From positions 99,815,302 through 99,879,301 of the forward strand of contig NC_088783.1 in assembly GCF_958450345.1 (NCBI RefSeq): a stretch of 64,000 nucleotides of DNA, read 5' to 3'. The translations under genes were made by a program, and so were the position numbers. Origin of the DNA: Calliphora vicina (Eukaryota > Arthropoda > Insecta > Diptera > Calliphoridae). The notes under the pieces are model-generated. The model saw nothing but the letters and a program-made list of their open reading frames with translations, ran no database searches and was not told where the DNA came from. Below are positions 22,301 to 34,256 of this stretch, piece by piece; position 1 is the first letter of the stretch, and each line of letters opens with the position of its first letter.

Positions 22301-23320
22301 TTTAATATAGTATTTTTGTTCATTTTTTTTATATTCAGCTAAAAAAGATTTAAATGCCGTTTAGAACGATATAGGGTTTGTTTGTAAATATATATGTATG
22401 TATGGTGGTATATATTGTAGATATCTAGTAAACATGAGTATATAGACAAAAATATATTAGAGTAGGAATATGTAGCTACATATGTTTATTAAATTAAATA
22501 TCTTTTGAGTTTTGTATTAAAGATTCAACTAGAATCAATTTAAAAAAATATTTGAATATATAAAACCCAGCTGGAAATTACATTCCGGCTGAATTTTTCA
22601 CCTACGCAGCATTGTTTTTACATTTATGGATTCAAATGTCAGCAGGTCAAAATCAGTGTTGTCAATAAGCAGTACAGAAATATCGTAGGCTTTTAAAGAG
22701 GCTTAATCACCTTTCAAATGTTTCATAAATCAAAAAAACTCAACTTAAGCTTTAACGGATATTAATGTTTTATACTTAAAATATTTATAATTTGTTAATA
22801 TATTAAAAAAATCCCGAATTTTTAGTAACTTCGACGAGTGTCATATACAGAGAAGACAAAACTGTTCACGAGTAGTTGACATTTTAGTTTACACATTATT
22901 TCTTGCACATAACATCTGGTCTGATAAAAATTTCCTTTTGTTAATTGTTAATCACTCTATTTACTATTATCTGGTAACTCACTTTGAAACTAACGAAACT
23001 TTTATAGGTTTTTTTAATCACATCTGAACGAAGTTACATGTGATCAGTATTGTCCGCCAATAGATTTTGTGAAAAATTAAATTAAATTCTAATATTAAAA
23101 AGAGAAAATTAAGTAAATATAATCTTTAATTTCTTTATTTCAAAAAAACACAAAATAAAGCACTTTAATAAATTTTCAGTTACTTTACAATGTATAAAGC
23201 TATAAATTCAGTTTTGAAGAAAAATATCTTAGAAGATATAGAAAATTGCGTTTCGTACCAATTAAAGTTTCTATCGGATTTATCAATGAAATAAAAAAAC
23301 AAATTAATTTATCAGTCCCA
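22301..23320. other. AT-rich stretch, nothing recognised
   Basis: No coding frame or repeat ends are recognised. Confidence 0.4.
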
Positions 23321-23329
23321 CGAAATTGT

Positions 23330-24110
23330 GGTGCTATGCAAGGCGCTTAATCGTTTCAGGAGCCACAAATACTGCAGTTTCCACTGCAATAAGATTAGTT
23401 AAGTGCTTAGAGAGGCCCATGGAGTCAACGTCAGTGACAATACAATTCGAAGATGTCATAAAAATAACGGACTTAAAGCAAGAGCGATTATAAAAAAAAA
23501 CATTTTTAAGTCAAAGCATCGTAAGTCTCGATTAAAGTTCGCTAAATCGTACGAAAACTTCTCCTTTGACGATTAAGATTAATCGGGTGGTGTCAGATGG
23601 ACACACTGGACATGGATATGTCAAACTATGAAATTTGGGGGTGGATAACAATCATCGTTTGAGGATGTTTTCGTGGCAATGAGCTCGGTGTACTTCGGCG
23701 TATCAATGGTATTATGAGTGACACAGACTATATTACCATATTGAAGAACTCTTATCTCCCAAGTCATGATATATTCGGTGTTGAACGTGGTTAACAAGAA
23801 ATATTTATGCAGGACAATGATCCTAAGAACACCGCGAAAATAAAAAAAAAATTTTGTTGATACGGAATCAAACTGCTAGAATGGCCTTCTCAGTCCACAG
23901 GTTTAAACCCTATCCAGCTCCTTTGGACAATTTTGAAACGGAAAATTTTTGCCGAAAAAGACTCTCCATGACCCGTAGTTGAATTGTAGGAGCGAACCCT
24001 TCTAACATTGCAAAATATAAGAACAAATATTTCAGAAAATCTTGAATCAATCAAGAATCAAAGCTCAAAGAAATCACGTCGGTATTCACATCGACTTTTG
24101 TTTTAAAAGA
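23330..24110 (+). pseudogene. Tc1-like transposase, heavily mutated
   Basis: With frame changes the plus strand reads 'GVNVSDNTIRRC', 'RKSRLKFAKSY', 'GCFRGNELGVL', 'FMQDNDPKNTAK' and 'LLEWPSQSTGLNPIQLLW'. These are the linker, DDE-domain and C-terminal motifs of Tc1-type transposases. The usual SPDLNPIE block is changed to STGLNPIQ, so the catalytic Glu is lost. Several stops are present. I could not find the inverted repeats. It is inactive. Confidence 0.9.
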
Positions 24111-24689
24111 AAATTATTAAATTTAGTTTTTCTGTATTGTTTAAGTTAGTAAATTAATAGTCTTTTACTACTTTTACTTACAAATTTTTTTACAAATTGA
24201 TTTTTTGGTATTTTTATAATACATATTTGGGTTGAAATCTTCTACAAAAAATCAATTTCAAAAAAGTACCTTTTTTTCTGCGGCTTCTCATATGTAAGTA
24301 TATATCACTCTAAGTGATGTTGAAATCCCCTCAAATTGTGAGAATATTTAAGTAAATTAAATAAATTGCATTTGAAACCAGAGTTGGTCGTTCTTTTTAC
24401 TGATTGTTCAGTTTTGCTCAGAACAAAGAAATGAACAAATTGCTTCGGTTTGTTCAGTTTCTCATTTTTATTCTGCGATGTTTGACTGAACTAAGTGATT
24501 GGACGATTTATCTGTGAATATATTTGCAGATAGTTTACAAAACGAACAGGTGACAACTGCTTTTGGCAAGAGTTTGAATAATGAAGAAAACAAAATTGTG
24601 ATTTAATAAAACTCAAACAACTTAAATGCCATTTAAAAAGTCTTTCAAAATATAACTTTCAAACATCTACAGTAATGTCAAACGAACAA

Positions 24690-24960
24690 AAAGAATAAAG
24701 TGTATAAAAAGATCAAGAAGACTTGGTTTGTTCAGTTCAGAAGTGGTAATTTTGATACGGAAGACAAAGATCGCCCATACCTGACAAACATTTTTGAAGA
24801 CCAATAATTGGTGGCATTACTCCACGAAGATTGTTGTTAAACTCACTTAGAGCTTGCTAAATTAAAACGTTTACAAGCAGCAGGATTCATCCAAAATCTG
24901 AAACGATTTTTTATGTCTGAATTGCTGCTTTATGAAAAATTGATGAATGAATTAATGAAT
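24690..24960 (+). pseudogene. mariner transposase N-terminal fragment
   Basis: The plus strand reads 'TWFVQFRSGNFDTEDKDRP', 'FEDQ' stop 'LVALLHEDCC', 'LELAKLKRLQAAGFIQ' and 'RFFMSELLLYEK'. These follow the order of the DNA-binding half of mariner transposases. Two stops and a deletion are visible and no DDE half follows. Confidence 0.7.
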
Positions 24961-25164
24961 GAATTTCCTATAAACTTTCACAAACATCTTGCATTAAACA
25001 ATTTTATTATTAATATTACAACGCGTTGATAGGATATACAGTGAGTGACAATGCAATGTAATCTTTTTGAAAACTATATTTCGTAATTTAAGTTTTCAAA
25101 AACAAGACCATTTAGCAAATAAATGTTTTTTAAGCTTGAAATTTTTAAAAAATATCACACAAAA

Positions 25165-25665
25165 GTATCACCCTAACTATGAAAGAAATTTTAAAGTAAA
25201 TTTTTGTTAAAGTCGACTTTATTTTAAAATAGAACTTTTGTATTTATTTGAAAAAAACTTCAAAACTTTTTCCAACATATACATTCAAATAATTGAAAAT
25301 ATTTTTCAATGAATGTAAATAAAAAGAAGAAATTTCAAAAAATTATAAAAACAAATTGTACATAAAAGTTCAAAACAAAAAGCTTTTTTTTTAAATAATA
25401 AAACAACAATTTTAAATTTGTTTTATGGTACGAAATTTAAAATAATAGTCAACTTTATGGACTTAAAATTGTTTTTAAGGCTTTCGAAGTTAGGCTGAAA
25501 ATGTACATAAAACTTCAAAATAAAAAGCTTTTTTTGAAATAATAAAACAACATTTTAAATTACATACATACATATATTTGAATTATGTTTTATGGTACGA
25601 AATTTAAAATAATAGTCAACTTTATGGACTTAAAATCGACTTTAGGCTTTTGTAGTTAGGCTGAT
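25165..25665. repeat. 'ctttatggacttaaa' repeat with internal ~140-bp duplication
   Basis: It is similar to 43375-43900. Within it, 'gtacataaaagttcaaaaca...' through 'aagttaggctga' occurs twice (from about 25359 and about 25501). It preserves the unoccupied version of the site where the hAT MITE sits at 43466: here 'aataattgaaaatatttttc'. Class unknown. Confidence 0.75.
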
Positions 25666-26500
25666 ATTTTTTTAGAATTATTTTGGATTTTGTGCTATTA
25701 ACTAAATATTTGGAAACATTTTTCATTGTATTTTCAACCACTGTATTTCTAGAAAATCAATTGAGTGTCCTGCTCCTTTTACAAACTGCATCAGTCGCAT
25801 TAAGTAAATTGAAATGATCCAATAAAAAATAATAGTGTTTTTATCTGTTTACATTGTTGTTTACATACTTTTTTGATATCAAATGTATTAAGAGAACATT
25901 TCTCCCCTCCCAAGCACATTGGTGATGTAAGCAGCAACAGAATTTAATCAAATAAAACTCAATAGTCCTTAAAAGTAAAGAGTTGTTTGCTTTTTAATTC
26001 ATTCTTTTATTTATTAACAACATCAGCTAAAATAAATAATACTCGATGTCGTACAAATAATAAGAACAATACTGATTATACCCTCGACTAATTAACTTTA
26101 ACTATCAACGACAAACACAACAAATTTAAAGAGGGTAAATTATTTGTTGTACACAGCTACTGATTCTTTCATTTGCGACTAGAAAATGTAATAAAAGGAG
26201 CAAGGAGTGCAAATCTCTTTAAACTAATTTGCATAATGTAAGGAAGTGAGGCGTTAACAATATGCCAGCCTTCCGCAACCCAATGATTGTGCCATTTGCC
26301 ACATAAAACAGGAACAATAAAAATAAACCTTTTTTTGACTTCGGTTTCTTTGATTTTTTCAATGTGTTTTGCCAACACCACCACTGCCACCCTTTGTTAC
26401 CCAGTAAACAGTGATGAAAAGAATAAAAAAATGACTAATAGAGATCAATCGGCTTTTAGTTAAAAAAAATCTAAACCGACTTTTGGGTTAATAAAAGTCT
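25666..26500. other. AT-rich and partly unique stretch, nothing recognised
   Basis: A 73-residue minus-strand frame at 26169-26390 has no family features. Confidence 0.4.
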
Positions 26501-26509
26501 ATTTCAAGA

Positions 26510-26853
26510 AAATCGGGAAGAATTGAATCCGTTATTAGCAAAAAAGCAGACCAAGGTAGATAAAAACAATAAAAATTTACGTTTCATATGCAAATAACTC
26601 GTAAACTGTAAGACATAATGTATGGCTGAAACAGTAGATTCATATACATATATTCCATATTTCAAATCGGATCGCAAACAAAAATTTGGCATCATTTTTA
26701 ATTTTTGATATATCTTAGGTGCCCCACTTTGGGGGATAGTGGCTAAATCTAAAACATAAGCTTATTAACACCTTCTCTCTAGCCATGGGAAATCGGGATA
26801 TTTGTTAGAATTTACAGATTTATTTCCACTTTTTTTTCAGTTCCCCCACTGTG
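26510..26853. mobile_element. CACAGTG-family element, truncated, one end kept
   Basis: It ends '...acagatttatttcc...ttcccccactgtg' at 26853, the inverted form of the 28317 end. It also shares 'aatttttgatatatcttagg' and 'ggtgccccactttggggg' with that copy. Confidence 0.65.
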
Positions 26854-26929
26854 CATAGTGGGGAGGGCTCTCAAATGGAAATAAATCTGTAATCGGTTGT
26901 ATATAAATTCAAATATAACGGTTTTAACG

Positions 26930-27250
26930 TTTGTCCGTTAAGATCATTGAGGAAGCTGCTCGAAGGAAGTGGCTGCGGTTGCAGTCGTTAGTCAGTTTAT
27001 CATCGGCGCTATTATAATAAACATCAACTGTATTACCAGTGTATTCCTGTACATTACCAGTGAGTTTTTAAAGTGTGTAATATAAGTGTGTGTATTAAAA
27101 TAGAGTAACTGTTTACATTGTTGTGTAAATTTAAATAAATAAAGAGTTGTTCCAAGTTTTAAACTACTAAACTGATTTTATTTGCAATCAAAAGTATCCG
27201 GTTGATTTAAAGGAAATAAACCACCGTTTTTAAAAGGTAAAAACGTAACA
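26930..27250 (+). mobile_element. Solo or remnant LTR, family A (plus orientation)
   Basis: Contains 'gtttgtccgttaagatcatt', an AATAAA signal within 'aaataaataaagagttgttc' and the 3' end 'aaaaggtaaaaacgtaaca'. It matches 59035-59408 in reverse. The 5' end (expected TGTTACG) is missing or diverged. No internal retrotransposon genes are adjacent. Confidence 0.65.
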
Positions 27251-28004
27251 GTATTATTATAAATGTCTATAATGATTTTTACTAATATCTGCTATCAAAA
27301 TGGAAATGCCCTTCTTCATAACTGTCATTACACTCAAGCGAATTTTTAACTTAAAATTAAAAGGCATTTCTCTCTGTTTTTCTCTTTATGGCGACAGTAT
27401 TATTCATCTTTAACTTTTAAGTTTGAGTACGTAGTTAGCTTTATCTTCTGACATCCTTAGAATTCCATTTCCAATCTTTGACATCTTTTTCCCAACAGTT
27501 TTAACTATTTTTTATGTAAAAAAAATATACAAATTTCCAGATATCCTTCTTCAAAATACCCTAATAATACTTATCAACCTATTTCTGAAAAGAGTCGTGC
27601 AGTAGCTCATATTAAAGTAAAGTCGTTGAAAAATGGAAGATGGTTTTTTGAGTTGTCCTTTGACTAAGGATGATTTTTTATGCTATATCCTGTTTGGATG
27701 ATCAAAAATTATAAAATCGGTTTAATCGCATCTATTAAAAAATATGAACTTTGAACCAAACTCAAGGAAATTTCGAAATTTTGATGAATTTTAAATGGAA
27801 ATATTATATATCAAATATAATTTTGAATTTAGAAGAGTAAAGGTTCAAAAATTATTTTTTTTTTATCAATATTTTTCGTTTTGACTCCATAATATTGGGT
27901 GTATTTTTACAATTTTTAGCTTTTATTTTTTTTTGATTCAAAGTATTGGTCGTTGTTAGCTATGGCCTTTTCTGGCAACATATGGATTCACCAAATGCAG
28001 AGCA
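27251..28004. other. AT-rich stretch, nothing recognised
   Basis: 'ggaaatgcccttcttcataa' and 'aaaaggcatttctctctg' form a weak inverted pair at 27302-27380, possibly a decayed small element. Otherwise nothing is seen. Confidence 0.35.
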
Positions 28005-28316
28005 TTACCTTAGCGTCATATACATTAGGTTTTGGTGTGGGTTCGGCTGATTGGCCAGACTGCACGTATGATCTCTTACGCTTCGGGTAAGGATCGGTGA
28101 AAAATTAATTTTCTTTAATAGTCTTTCAAAGTTCTCTGCTTCAATTCGAATGGTATCCAATTTCCTTGCTTTTAGATGAATCCAGCTGCTTGAAATTCCT
28201 GATTGATTAGCTACCAATGATTTAGCAAGCACTTGTTTAGTTTGACAACAATCTTCTCTGAGGTTTGAAGAGTTGGAGGCACTCTTCAAACCATCTCTCG
28301 CACTTTGAAAACGATG
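28005..28316 (-). pseudogene. Open frame of unknown family, cut by a CACAGTG element
   Basis: A frame of about 104 residues reads 'SARDGLKSASNSSNLRED', 'SWIHLKARKLDTIRIEAENF' and 'FSPILTRSVRD'. The composition is protein-like and GC-richer than the flanks. It abuts exactly the CACAGTG end at 28317, so the upstream coding part may have been displaced. Protein-like reading continues past the stop toward 27955 ('CSAFGESICCQKRP'). It may be a fragment of a mobile-element gene; I cannot identify it. Confidence 0.4.
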
Positions 28317-28975
28317 CACAGTGGGGGATCTGAGGAAAAAAGGAAATAAATCTGTAACTTCTAAACGGATAGACCGAATTTAACAAAAATTTCCATGGCT
28401 ATAGAGGAGGTGTTGATAACACCAAGGAGGCGCTGACCCACAATGCCCCAAATTGGGGCACCTCGGGTATATCAAAAATTAAAAATGATTATTATATATT
28501 CTTAAGCAAAGTTTATTTTTAATAAAAAAAAGAGTTAAGTCACCTTTTCGCCCAAAAAACAGCAAAAATCAACTAATTTTTTAATATTTAAATTGAAAAT
28601 CGTTTTTTTTTATCTATAATTGATATTGCTCTAAAATCTTTTGTATGTTATTTGTAATTTAGTTGTCTAACTAAAAGAAAAGGGGACCAAGGTATGACAA
28701 AATTTTATAATTTCAATTTTGAAATGCCTATAACTCAGAAATTATAAGAGATAAATATCTTTGAAATCGGATGGGAAACAAAAAAATTACACGTGTTTAA
28801 AAATTTTACATGTCGAAGGTTCCCTATTTTGAGCCCCCATAGCGCCGCCCCTGTATCATTTGTAGGGCCTACGAATACTCCTTGCCTACGTCCATGTCAA
28901 ATTTTATACCGATCGGATGCGCCGTTTAGAAATGCCAGATTTATTTCCAAAAAATTTTGATTCGGCCCCATTGTG
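28317..28975. mobile_element. Complete 659-bp CACAGTG/CACAATG foldback element
   Basis: The left end is CACAGTGGGGGATC and the right end, read inward, is CACAATGGGGCCGA. Both are followed inward by 'ggaaataaatctg' and 'ttctaaacgg', so the arms are imperfect. The interior is AT-rich without a frame. The 5-bp flanks (CGATG, CAGCG) do not match. Related copies are listed separately. Confidence 0.75.
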
Positions 28976-29500
28976 CAGCGGCACTTTTTTTCAAATTAAA
29001 GAAGTAAAGCAAAACTTCCCGCATTTTCGAATCAAAAACAACTTTGTTGTTTACACAATAATGTTTAATAATTTAGTGAGAATATATGACTGATTTGTAG
29101 CCTTAAAAATGACATATAAGTTATTAGAAACAAATACCGCATTCAAAAGATAAGTCATCTATTGTAAATACCAAATTTTTAAGTCATACACCCAAAAATA
29201 TATAAAGTCTTAAGGGATTGATAAAAAAAAAACATGGTAGTGAATTTAGTTGCTAATTGCTATTGTATACCTAAATGTTAGTTGGGTAGACTTTAGTTTT
29301 ATTTGACAATGTATCTTTGCATATAGCAGTAAGTAAATGAGTAAGTAAGTAAGTAAATACATACATATGAATGTAATGTATGTAAATTTTACACATTGAA
29401 TACAATGTACTCGTTCATAATGAGTGGATATACTGGCAACACACAAAACCAAAAAAAAAATCTCGTAATATGGAAGAACTAAATTGTTTCGTTAAGAGTC
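28976..29500. other. AT-rich stretch with an AGTA microsatellite
   Basis: A short (AGTA)n run lies at 29329-29356 and 'catacatatgaatgtaatgt' follows. No gene. Confidence 0.45.
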
Positions 29501-30372
29501 ATTTGGTAGGGAAATAATGCTTGAATATTTGCAATTTATTTACTGTGCCGGTACTTAACCGCCACCACCACCAAACAGTCAGACAAAAATTCCGAAAAAG
29601 CTGAGCCAAAGCCACCAGACAGCCAACCAACCAACCAGTCAGCCATCTCTATCCATTCATCCAGTTAGTCAGCCAGCCACAAATAGGCGTTTTTGTTGGC
29701 TAAACTTAAATTGAAAACATTTAATAAAGGATCAACATTACTTTGTTGTTGCTGCTTTTTTCTTAACTTGATTTCTAGTTTCTTTTAAAATAATGTGTTT
29801 CTTTTTTTGTGTTGTTTTTAGTTGTACACAAAGATTATTTTGCTGAGATTATTTCATGTTTTATTTCTTGATTTTACCTAATTTTTGTGTTTTTTTTTGG
29901 GGGGGTTTGAATTATTTTTCGGTGTTTTTTTCTGTTTAGTAACTTTCGTTTATGTGGAGATTTTGGCGATAATAAGTTAAATGGCTAAATTACCTCAAAT
30001 ACTTATTATTTTCTATTTTTATTATTGTTGTTCTTTCTAATTTAAGTTGAACAATGAACAAACAAAAGAAGGTGATTTAGTAGAGATGGTGTCATTAATT
30101 GTATTATTTTTTTTACAATTAAATGTCTGCAATTACGAGTGTATTTTGGTTGTTAAAAATATTTGATATTTATCCACAATATTCATCTATCTCTTCAACA
30201 TCTTAATTACTTGTTGGTCTTAAATTCAAATAAGAATTTGTGCCAAGAGGAACACATGGACATTAAATAAGTAGAGGTGTATATCAGTTAAACGCTGAAC
30301 TTGTCCATTAAGGCCATGATGTTCCTGTAAACCAAATATAGGGTCTAGGATATTGTGATATTGTTCCTCTAA
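29501..30372. other. Unique island with CCA/CAGC runs
   Basis: 'gccaccaccaccaaacagtc' and 'agccaaccaaccaaccagtc' are followed by T-rich DNA. Composition as in fly introns or intergenic DNA; no frame to call. Confidence 0.4.
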
Positions 30373-32783
30373 CACAGTGCAACAGTGAAAAAAACACACG
30401 ATCATGACAGTATAGATTCGACTCTACTACCAAAGGGTAGTAAAACCCTATACTCAGTTTGCCCATTTTGGTGACCGATTTTTTTTTATGGGCCCCCAAA
30501 GTTTCTGAAAATCAGTGGGGCCTCTAAAAAAGGTGTCATCAGGTTTTGGTTAACAGCTAATTCAGACTTTGTGCTACGGCTTAACTTTATATGGCAATAA
30601 TATAGCTAAGAGTCCGCCAAATAAATTTTGTTAAAATTTGTTTCCAAAAAATAGCTTTTTCGTGCACTTTTGTTGAAAAAATATAGGAAGAACATTTTTT
30701 TTTTTTACTTTTTTTAGAATAACTTCCAGGGACTCCTAATTTTTCAATAACAATATCCCGCAAAGTTGTAGCTACGGTAAATTTGAATAACTCTCGTGAA
30801 CATATCAATGCAATCCGAACATACCTAGGTATTCTAAATAGCTGTCAAAAATCACTTTGTAGCTTAAAATTTGTAGTTTTTTACTAATTTTTGACTCTAA
30901 AACAATAATTTTTTGTTAAAAATGTATGTTCGAGTGTATACTTCTCTATTGTGCTGGAATAACGAAGAATGGGCAAATCATTATCGGTATGATCCGGGCG
31001 CATAACTTTATCCAATCTTGATCATGCAAGACCGGCTTGATGCAAGATATGAAAAAACTTTAAAATTTTTGAAAGTGGGCAAGGTTTGTGGAACTTCTGA
31101 AGTGTAAATATAAGCTTTTTATATAAGTTTTTGATATCGGTGGAAACCTTATGACTTAAAGATTGACATTTTAGTGAAATGAATAATTTTGTGACGTCAT
31201 TTACCTTAAAAACTAATAATATTTTAAAATGGTGATTTTCCATCAAGAAAAATAAAATCTTTGAATTAATGTAAAATTTGAACAGTTACAGACATCACAA
31301 TAAAATTTGGAAGTAATATAGACCTAAATATTCGTAAGTCAATGGCATCACTAATGTTGCCATTCTTTGTTTTTAAACACCGAAATTCCTGAAACGGCGA
31401 AAATTTGTTCCAAAAACGAAGTTTTTTTTAGAAAATAGCCCACTTTGACGTTATTTACAGCATGATAGTAAAAACGTTCTGTATGTATATAAACAACATA
31501 TGGGGCTATACAAATGTGATGAGCTTTTGAGGGTCGGTGCTTTGCGTTTTTAGAATTTTTTACTCAAACCTAATTTTTTTTTTTCAAAATTGCCCAAGTT
31601 TGGATAGGGCTGGGGGGTACAATGTCCGCTTAAGTTAGTCAAATTTTACCTTATATGTTTTTGCATTAAGTTCTCTTTCCAGATCATAAAAAAATTTATA
31701 TAGTCCCGAAGAAAATTAGTTTTTTATAAAAGAAAAAATATGGGGACTTTTTTGGGAAAAAACTTAAAAAACACACGCATACAAAGTTGAAATATATAAA
31801 AAGATGCCTCAACTTTGGATGCGTGTAACTTTTTATAGGGACGAAATAATTGTTATCAGATTTGTTTTATTTTCTTTAGAATTTTATCGCAAATATACGT
31901 CATATATAAAAAAACAAATTTCGACCTTTCGTAGGCCCATCAAATTTAAAATACGAAAAAAAGATCGGGCAAAATTTAAAAAAATATTAAACCCAAATAT
32001 CTCTTGAACTAAAAGAGATAACTACAGATAAAATCATATTTTTTGTAGACCTTCTCAAGGTCTATCTATATTTGAAATTGCAGCTCATTCGGATCATAAA
32101 TGACTTTTTGGTAATTTTTTTATAAATGTGTGACATTGAAGGTCCACCCACTGATCCCCATTCCGAACACCTCAGCCGAGTAAATAATACAGCACAACAT
32201 AGAAGTGTGGACTTGATAATACTATTTTTACAAAAAAATCTTTGTTTTAGCGTCAAAAAATAGGAAAAACGAAAATTGTTAAGGTACAAAGTGATCTTTA
32301 TGTGCTATGTAGAGTGACTAGACACATTCAGAATGCATTGATATGTTCACAAGAGTTATTCAAATTTACCGTAGCTACAACTTTGCGAGATATTGTTATT
32401 GAAAAATTAGGAGTCCCTGGAAGTTATTCTAAAAAAAGTAAAAAAAAAAAATTTTCTTCCTATATTTTTTCAACAAAAGTGCACGAAAAAGCTATTTTTT
32501 GGAAACAAATTTTAACAAAATTTATTTGGCGGACTCTTAGCTATATTATTGCCATATAAAGTTAAGCCGTAGCACAAAGTCTGAATTAGCTGTTAACCAA
32601 AACCTGATGACACCTTTTTTAGAGGCCCCACTGATTTTCAGAAACTTTGGGGGCCCATAAAAAAAAATCGGTCACCAAAATGGGCAAACTGAGTATAGGG
32701 TTGTACTACCCTTTGGTAGTAGAGTCGAACCTATACTGTCATGATCTTGTGTTTTTCCAAAAGTCTCCATTTGTTGCATAGTG
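30373..32783. mobile_element. 2.4-kb foldback element with ~450-bp inverted arms
   Basis: The arms at about 30395-30850 and 32285-32760 are highly similar in inverted orientation. For example, both encode the same chance frame with 'TVATTLRDIVIEKLGVPG'. The outermost bases read CACAGTGCAACA on the left and, inward from the right, CACTATGCAACA. The centre (about 30850-32285) is AT-rich, with no transposase and only chance frames, including a small hairpin near 31774-31827 ('cacacgcata'/'ggatgcgtgt'). No clear target duplication (flanks TCTAA, TAATT). It is a non-autonomous foldback element of unknown class. Confidence 0.85.
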
Positions 32784-32879
32784 TAATTTTCGGAGGAATT
32801 TGGTGTAAGGAAATTATATATTTGAGCTTATTATTTCTAGCTGCCTACTAAAGTAGGCTAAACAAATATATTGACTGTA

Positions 32880-32985
32880 ACTGGTTGGCACCTTATTTGA
32901 ACGGATGGACAGGGCTGTTGACGAGGACGCCCTTCTGAACTCTGACCAGGAGGACGTCGACGTCACCGTTGTCAAAATAGAGCAA
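32880..32985 (+). other. Short GC-rich, coding-like segment
   Basis: An abrupt GC-rich patch reads 'ERMDRAVDEDALLNSDQEDV' followed by 'DVTVVKIEQ' in one frame. It is acidic and protein-like, preceded by a stop in frame, and then dissolves into poly-A and CACAGTG-family DNA. It could be a fragment of a retrotransposon ORF1 or a displaced exon. Confidence 0.3.
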
Positions 32986-34037
32986 AAAAAAAAAATTCAT
33001 GAAATACTTTATAGAAAAATATGACAAAAAAAAAATTTTTATTGAATTTTTGCATAGATACAAATTTTTCGAATTGAAATTTAATTTTTATTTATAAATA
33101 GTTTTTAATGAAATTTCACAATTATGTAGATTTTTCTATTTAAAATGGAAAAATAAAAACGAATTTTGAAATTTATTATCAGCAATCCCGCAATTCCCCA
33201 AAACGTGTTGAAAAATTCCAATAATGGTAATTGTTAGTTTTATCGCTATAATATCCATACCACGGTCGGGGTTATCAGGACCCTTTACAAAATAATTAGA
33301 AACATATTGAGCCACCTATAATCGGTTACTTTATTTTGATTTGAGAATTTTTGCCCTAAAATTTTATTTTACATAAAAAATATGTGATTTTTGAAAGGAC
33401 CTGGTCCCCTTGGTAACAACAATTTTGAAATTTGTTTTCCTTTGAAATATTTTATGAAAACTTAGCTTTCAGAAAATATAAATTTCTTATACATCCTCTT
33501 AGAAATTTTTTGCGATAACTTAAAAAGAGAAAAAGTTCTTTTTTTCCCAAAAAATTTGAGAAAAATCACCTTTTTAAAATGTTTTAAATTTAAATGCATA
33601 TAACTTTGGACTTAGTCATTATTTTCAAATTATTCTTTTTCCATTTGATACATACATGTGTTGTTAATCCAATAAAGGAAAAGTGGAGAAAATCGGGAAA
33701 TATTTGGGTACGCTGTTATCAAAAAACTGGAGTAGGGTGGGTAAAAATGTTGACAATTTAATTTTCAAATGCTAATATCTCCTAAGCTATAATAGATAAT
33801 TGATTTTTTGTAGTGAGAAGATTTTTTACGTATAACTTTTTTTAAAATCGGAACTCAAACCAAGAAATAATATCGTTTTAAAAATGTAACATACCAGAGT
33901 TGGCCTACTTTGAAGGCCCACATTCAAAGCTTAAACTCGACAACACTTCCTTTTGCGCGTGTGAAATTTCATTCAAAGCAATCTAACCATTTAGAAGTTA
34001 CAGATTTATTTCCCTCTTTTTTTTCTATACCACTGTG
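32986..34037. mobile_element. CACAGTG-family element, one end truncated
   Basis: It is the inverted left part of the 39761-41174 element: shared 'aaaactggagtagggtgggt', 'cttaaactcgacaacacttc' and 'ggacctggtccccttggta'. It ends '...tataccactgtg' at 34037. The other end is lost near 32986. The same truncation point is approached by 53160-53720, suggesting a shared subfamily structure. Confidence 0.75.
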
Positions 34038-34256
34038 TGTCGCTTACGATAAAATTTGTTTAAACATTGACTTACGATAAAATCTTACCCCCTATATTTT
34101 TGATGTTATTAACAATTTTGATATTCTGAGAACGGTAAAACATCAGTCGGTCCATAAAATTTTAATTTCAGCAATAAAACAAAAATTTTAAAAATGTCGC
34201 TTACGATAATTTGGCTCTAAGGGCTCGAAATAATGTTGTGAGAGATTTCATACTTA
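34038..34256. repeat. 'gtcgcttacgataa' repeat
   Basis: 'gtcgcttacgataa' occurs at 34038 and 34196, and again at about 53766, where it is likewise next to CACAGTG-family DNA and followed by 'ctaagggctcgaa'. It is probably the flanking repeat into which the CACAGTG element inserted. Confidence 0.5.

Noticed and set aside
32302..32559. 85-residue frame duplicated at 30587-30808
   Set aside because: The same peptide in both places reflects the inverted arms of the foldback element, not a conserved gene.
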